Source: an uncultured Phascolarctobacterium sp.
Lineage (GTDB): Bacteria; Bacillota; Negativicutes; Acidaminococcales; Acidaminococcaceae
Assembly (NCBI GenBank): GCA_900544885.1
Contig: UQWU01000036.1
Location: 1-18,214 of the forward strand
Reading direction: 5' to 3'
DNA: 18,214 nt
Position 1 is the stretch's first letter, and each line of letters starts with the position of its first letter. Below the pieces are notes generated by a model. It was not told the DNA's origin. It made no database searches and was given only the letters and a program-made list of their open reading frames with translations. The position numbers and the translations under genes were made by a program. Shown here one piece after another: positions 14,366 through 18,214 of the stretch.

Positions 14366-15461
14366 TGGACTAGGAGATGACCTGATTCCTGCATTGCAGG
14401 GACAAACTCCTTATACCTTTGCGAAGCATCCTTTAATGGATGGGATTGCGAAGAACGGGACCTTGGCTCATCTCAGTATCTGTGAACAAGACATAACTCC
14501 TGAAAGCTGTAGCTGCATTTTACGGCTTTTAGGTGTACATAAAGATGATATACCCAAGAACAGAGCTTATTTAGAATTATTGGCACATAACCGTGATATT
14601 TCTGAATACGAAATGGTACTTCGCTGCAATTTAGCTGCGGTGGACGCATCAGGTAAACTGGCTGCCTTTAACGGCCAGGGCCTGATGGCAGAACAAATGC
14701 GTGAGGCTGCCGCTTTGTGTGATGATATTCTCAAGGATATTGAGTTTATTCATCTTTCGGAATATCGTAATTTGCTGATTATGAATAAAGAAGAAGCTGT
14801 TCTGGAATGTCAGGTCAAGCCGCCGCATGAAAGCGTAGGCGAGGATGTAGATGCCTTGTTGCGTCCTCTTTGTGAGCAGTCTCTGTCTATCAGCTATTTT
14901 CTTCAGCAGACAGCGAAACGTCTTGCTCCCTTTGCTCATGACGGATTGCATTACACATTGTATCCTTGGGGACCGTCTGCTAGACAGGTACTCCCGTCCT
15001 TTGCATCGTTGCACGGGATTAAGGGTGGTGCAGTATGTAAGGCCGAGATTGTTTTAGGCATTGCTCGGGCGTTAGGCATGGAGGTAGCAGTTCCCGATAC
15101 CGCTACAGGTGATGTGGATACGGACATTGCGGCTAAGGCAGAAGGTGCCTTGACTCTGCTTGGCCGAAATGATTTTGTTCTTGCACACTTTAACGGTTCG
15201 GACGAAGCTTCCCACCGTTATGATTATGCAGCAAAGGCTGCGTTTATTGAAAAAATAGACCGGGAATTTTTAAGTACTATCATGCGGTATTATCACGAGC
15301 CGCTTAAAATAGTGATATGCGGAGATCATGTAACCAGTTCTCTGACAGGAAAGCATGGTTATGGCTGTACTCCTGTCATTGCCGGTTATCTTAATACAGC
15401 CGGACAAGAAATACAGCTCAGCAGTTATCACGATATATTAGACTTTTTGATGAAAGATTAA
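14340..15461 (+). CDS. ApgM-like alkaline-phosphatase-superfamily protein, possible B12-pathway phosphatase
   Basis: This 373-residue protein resembles archaeal-type cofactor-independent phosphoglycerate mutase (ApgM). Visible likely metal or nucleophile positions are D9 (LIDGLGDD), S56 (TPESCSC, at the place of PGSDTAH in true mutases), D288 and H292 (GSDEASH), D329-H330 (CGDHVTS) and H339. The PGSDTAH and GRGP motifs of real ApgM are altered while the serine and metal ligands remain, which points to a changed substrate. ATG 14340 has AAGGAAG about nine bases upstream and lies inside the cobD end (26-nt overlap); cbiP starts shortly after it. No CobC-type phosphatase is present, so dephosphorylation of alpha-ribazole phosphate or adenosylcobalamin phosphate is a reasonable inference, not shown. 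Glycolytic mutase activity is the main alternative. Confidence 0.75.
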   Translation: MRSLLVLIDGLGDDLIPALQGQTPYTFAKHPLMDGIAKNGTLAHLSICEQDITPESCSCILRLLGVHKDDIPKNRAYLELLAHNRDISEYEMVLRCNLAAVDASGKLAAFNGQGLMAEQMREAAALCDDILKDIEFIHLSEYRNLLIMNKEEAVLECQVKPPHESVGEDVDALLRPLCEQSLSISYFLQQTAKRLAPFAHDGLHYTLYPWGPSARQVLPSFASLHGIKGGAVCKAEIVLGIARALGMEVAVPDTATGDVDTDIAAKAEGALTLLGRNDFVLAHFNGSDEASHRYDYAAKAAFIEKIDREFLSTIMRYYHEPLKIVICGDHVTSSLTGKHGYGCTPVIAGYLNTAGQEIQLSSYHDILDFLMKD

Positions 15462-15483
15462 ATGATGAAAGAGAGTGGTTGAA

Positions 15484-17007
15484 TTGGCAAAAGCACTTAT
15501 GGTGGTAGGAACCATGTCCAATGCGGGCAAAAGCTTAGTAACAGCAGGTTTGTGCCGTGTTTTCAATCAAGATGGCTACAAAGTAGCCCCCTTTAAATCC
15601 CAGAACATGGCATTGAATTCCTTTATTACTAAGGAAGGTGCAGAAATGGGCCGCGCACAGGTTGTACAGGCAGAAGCTGCCAATATCGAACCAAGCGTAC
15701 TTATGAATCCTATTTTGCTGAAACCTACCAGCGACAGCGGTTCCCAGGTTATCGTCAACGGCGAGGCTATCGGTACCATGCGTGCCGGCGAATATTATGC
15801 TATGAAGCATACCTTGCGTCCCAAAGTACAAGAAGCCTTTGATACATTGGCTGCTAAATACGATGTGGTATGTATTGAGGGTGCAGGCAGTCCCGCTGAA
15901 ATCAACATCAAAAAGGACGATTTTGTGAATATGGGCATGGCAAAAATGGCCAAAGCCCCTGTACTGTTAGTTGCAGATATTGACCGCGGCGGTGTATTCG
16001 CTTCTATTTATGGCACTCTTATGCTATTGGACGAAGATGAGAGAGCTATGATTAAAGGCGTAATCATCAACAAATTCCGCGGTGATGTCGAAATCCTGCG
16101 TCCCGGTCTGAAAATGATCGAAGACAAAACCGGTGTTCCTGTTGTGGGCGTACTGCCCATGCTGAATGTGGACATCGAAGACGAGGACAGTCTCTCTGAA
16201 CGTATCAGCGGTCATAGCGAAGTTAAGCTGGTAGATATCGCTGTTGCACGTATTCCGAGAATGTCCAATTATACAGATTTTAATGTTTTTGAGCTTATTC
16301 CCGGCGTATCTTTGCGTTATGTAAGCAATGTACGCGAGCTGGGCAATCCTGATATGATTATCATTCCGGGTACAAAAAATACCATTGGCGACTTGAAATG
16401 GTTACGTCAAAGTGGTATGGAAGCAGCTATTTTAAAACACGCTAGCAATGGCACTGTTGTTTTCGGCGTTTGCGGCGGTTATCAGATGCTTGGTAAAAAT
16501 ATCTCCGATCCTTATGGTGTAGAAGAGGGTGGCGATACTCCGGGCTTAGGACTGCTGAACGTAGAAACCTCTTTTATTGAACACAAACGCACTATTCAAA
16601 TGGCTGGTAAATTTGGTAATGTTAAAGGTATCTTTTCTAATCTAAGCGGTATGCCTCTTTTCGGTTATGAAATTCATTCCGGCGTGACTACTTTCCCTGA
16701 GCAGGATGCCTTGACCTGCATCAGACCTATTCACGAAGATGGTGAAGATATGCTTGAAGGTTCTCAGAATACTGAGGGTAACCTGAATGTTTATGGTACA
16801 TATGTACATGGCGTTTTCGACAGCGATGGTATTGCAGCTAAAATTGTCGAAGCCTTATTAGCAAAAAAAGGTCTTAAACCTGATGATATTGAGACTATCA
16901 ATTTTGCGGAATATAAACGTCAACAATACGATATTTTGGCAGACAGTATTCGTAAAAACCTGGATATGAAAGCGATTTACGAAATTTTGGAGGCGGGCGT
17001 AGAATGA
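15484..17007 (+). CDS. cbiP: Cobyric acid synthase CbiP
   Basis: CbiP amidates the b, d, e and g carboxylates of adenosylcobyrinic acid a,c-diamide using glutamine and ATP. The 507-residue protein has the nucleotide-binding start GTMSNAGKSLVTAGL, FKSQNMALNSF, EGAGSPAEINI, and LVADIDRGGVFAS in the synthetase half. The class I amidotransferase half has PGTKNTIGDLKWL, catalytic C330 in FGVCGGYQMLG and YGTYVHGVFD. I favour TTG 15484 because it gives MAKALMV..T.SNAGKS, the usual family N-terminus. GTG 15475, three codons upstream, is the alternative. The ribosome binding site is weak (GAGAG at 15470-15474). Its stop overlaps cobO by four bases. Confidence 0.95.
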   Translation: MAKALMVVGTMSNAGKSLVTAGLCRVFNQDGYKVAPFKSQNMALNSFITKEGAEMGRAQVVQAEAANIEPSVLMNPILLKPTSDSGSQVIVNGEAIGTMRAGEYYAMKHTLRPKVQEAFDTLAAKYDVVCIEGAGSPAEINIKKDDFVNMGMAKMAKAPVLLVADIDRGGVFASIYGTLMLLDEDERAMIKGVIINKFRGDVEILRPGLKMIEDKTGVPVVGVLPMLNVDIEDEDSLSERISGHSEVKLVDIAVARIPRMSNYTDFNVFELIPGVSLRYVSNVRELGNPDMIIIPGTKNTIGDLKWLRQSGMEAAILKHASNGTVVFGVCGGYQMLGKNISDPYGVEEGGDTPGLGLLNVETSFIEHKRTIQMAGKFGNVKGIFSNLSGMPLFGYEIHSGVTTFPEQDALTCIRPIHEDGEDMLEGSQNTEGNLNVYGTYVHGVFDSDGIAAKIVEALLAKKGLKPDDIETINFAEYKRQQYDILADSIRKNLDMKAIYEILEAGVE

Positions 17008-17534
17008 AAGACGGCGGTTTAATCCATATTTATTGTGGTGATGGTAAAGGTAAAACTACAGCTGCTATTGGTTTGGCTGTTCGTTGCAGCGGACACGGCA
17101 ACCATGTTTTAATTGTGCAATTTCTCAAAAGCAGACCTACGGGTGAATTGAAAAGTTTGGCACTTTTGCCAAATATTGAACTCATGCGTGGTAAAGAAAC
17201 TAAAAAATTCACTTTTCAAATGAATGATGAAGAAAAGGCAAAGGTGAAAGGTGAGCACCTGGAACTTTTCGACAAGGTTAAGCAAAAATGCCTGGACGAG
17301 CATATTGACCTGCTTATTCTTGATGAGGTTATCGGTGCCTGCAATACAGGTGTTTTCGATAAAGATATTTTAGTTGATTTTCTGCGTCATAAACCGCAGG
17401 AAATGGAAGTTGTGCTTACAGGACGTAATCCAGCTCCAGAACTTGTGGAGCTGGCAGATTATGTTTCTGAAATCTGTAAGCGTAAACATCCCTTTGAAAA
17501 AGGTATTCCTGCCCGTACAGGTATCGAAAGATAA
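17004..17534 (+). CDS. cobO: Cob(I)yrinic acid a,c-diamide adenosyltransferase CobO (CobA/BtuR family)
   Basis: This cytosolic enzyme transfers the adenosyl group of ATP to the Co(I) corrinoid, giving the adenosylated intermediates that CbiP and CbiB use. The 176-residue protein has the family's Walker A variant CGDGKGKTTAAIGLA (residues 11-25), LIVQFLKS, LLILDEVIGA (Walker B) and LTGRNPAPELVELADYVSE, ending in KHPFEKGIPARTGIE. That full C-terminal signature confirms the CobO/BtuR type rather than PduO or EutT. It is slightly shorter than proteobacterial versions, which carry an N-terminal extension. ATG 17004 lies within ATGA overlapping the cbiP stop; GGAGG at 16989-16993 is ten bases upstream. 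A gap of 56 bases without a terminator leads to cbiC. Confidence 0.96.
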   Translation: MKDGGLIHIYCGDGKGKTTAAIGLAVRCSGHGNHVLIVQFLKSRPTGELKSLALLPNIELMRGKETKKFTFQMNDEEKAKVKGEHLELFDKVKQKCLDEHIDLLILDEVIGACNTGVFDKDILVDFLRHKPQEMEVVLTGRNPAPELVELADYVSEICKRKHPFEKGIPARTGIER

Positions 17535-17590
17535 AAAGTAGAGCAGGTTATCAAGCGTAGATAGCATAGATAAAGAAAGGTTGTGTAACA

Positions 17591-18214
17591 ATGCATTTAC
17601 AAAATGTTTTGCCCGCTGACATTGAAAAGCGCAGCATGGAAATTATTGGCGAAGAATTAGGACAAATCAAAATCGATCCGGAAAAAATCGACATCGTAAA
17701 ACGTGTCATCCATACTTCTGCAGATTTTGATTATGCACGCAATCTTCTCTTTTCTGAAGGCGTTGTAGAAAAAGCTTTGGCAGCTCTTGAAAAAGGTGCT
17801 ACCATTATTACTGATACTAACATGGCTTGCACAGGCATTAACAAAATGGGCCTGGCAAAATTAGGGGCTAAAGCTGTTTGCTTTATGGCAGACGCTGATG
17901 TTGCAGCACGTGCTAAAGAAGCAGGTTCTACTAGAGCTGCAGCTTGCATGGAAAAAGCTTGCACTATCGAAGGCCCGGTAATCATTGCTGTCGGCAATGC
18001 TCCTACTGCACTGGTTCGTTTAGACGAATTAGTAAAAGAAGGAAAAATCAAACCGGAACTGGTAATTGGTGTACCGGTTGGTTTTGTTAATGTTGTAGAA
18101 TCTAAAGAAATCATTATGCAGACTGGCATTCCTTACATTGTTGCTCGTGGCCGTAAAGGCGGTAGCAATGTAGCTGCTGGTATCTGTAATGCACTGCTCT
18201 ACAATATCCAGAGC
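17591..18214 (+). CDS. cbiC: Cobalt-precorrin-8 methylmutase CbiC, 3' end cut by the window
   Basis: CbiC moves the C11 methyl group to C12, forming cobyrinic acid. The reading frame is open for 208 codons to the last base, so the gene is partial here; homologues have roughly 205-215 residues, so only a few are missing. Motifs are VIHTSADFDYA with the catalytic histidine H41, ITDTNMACTGINK, GNAPTALVRL, and PVGFVNVVESKE followed by GRKGGSNVAAG. ATG 17591 has AAAGG at 17576-17580 ten bases upstream. Lysine and glutamate codons are mostly AAA and GAA as in cbiH. Its place after cobO means the operon runs past the window edge, where further cobalamin genes may follow. Confidence 0.95.
   Translation, partial: MHLQNVLPADIEKRSMEIIGEELGQIKIDPEKIDIVKRVIHTSADFDYARNLLFSEGVVEKALAALEKGATIITDTNMACTGINKMGLAKLGAKAVCFMADADVAARAKEAGSTRAAACMEKACTIEGPVIIAVGNAPTALVRLDELVKEGKIKPELVIGVPVGFVNVVESKEIIMQTGIPYIVARGRKGGSNVAAGICNALLYNIQS

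Noticed and set aside
17731..18129. Long open frame of 132 codons on the - strand
   Set aside because: It lies wholly inside cbiC, which has complete family motifs on the + strand, and its translation shows no recognisable domain.

Overview
The window is a chromosomal segment of about 18.2 kb from a low-to-moderate GC, anaerobic, Firmicutes-type bacterium. The gene content (trmK-nif3 next to an HD/OB nuclease, the oxygen-independent Cbi pathway, AGGAGG-type ribosome binding sites and tight ATG/TAA overlaps) fits Negativicutes, for example a Phascolarctobacterium- or Acidaminococcus-like gut organism. That placement is inferred from gene style only. All protein genes lie on the + strand.

Region 1 (1-3225): a compact cluster of trmK (tRNA m1A22 methyltransferase), a Nif3-family dinuclear metal protein, a YhaM-like OB-fold/HD 3'-5' exoribonuclease and a YgjP-type HExxH metallopeptidase. 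The genes overlap or nearly abut and end at an intrinsic terminator (3200-3225).

Region 2 (3226-4454): 1.2 kb without a convincing protein gene. Its first 470 nt (3251-3716) form a dense series of nested helices, including two helices that need G-U pairs on the + strand and three copies of TGCGTAA in loops or junctions. It matches no RNA family I recognise: it lacks the hallmarks of RNase P RNA, tmRNA, SRP RNA and group II introns. This is the best candidate here for something undescribed. A 12-bp hairpin with a U-tract reading on the - strand and a possible - strand promoter flank it, so the direction of transcription is not settled. An AT-rich stretch with helically phased A-tracts follows. 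After it come a clear promoter (4151-4179), a cobalamin riboswitch (about 4186-4293) and an intrinsic terminator (4371-4406) before the B12 operon.

Region 3 (4455-18214): a long anaerobic cobalamin operon: cbiD, cbiL, cbiF, cbiG, cbiH, cbiJ, cbiET (fused), cbiA, cbiB, cobD, an ApgM-like alkaline-phosphatase-superfamily gene, cbiP, cobO and cbiC (cut by the window end). Together these take cobalt-precorrin-2 through ring methylation and contraction (CbiL, CbiH, CbiF, CbiG, CbiD, CbiJ, CbiET, CbiC), amidation (CbiA, CbiP), adenosylation (CobO) and aminopropanol-phosphate attachment (CobD, CbiB). The cobalt chelatase (cbiK/cbiX), cobU/S/T and a classical cobC phosphatase are not in the window. 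The ApgM-like gene, translationally coupled to cobD, is a candidate for the missing phosphatase. Feedback by B12 through the riboswitch is expected to control the whole unit.
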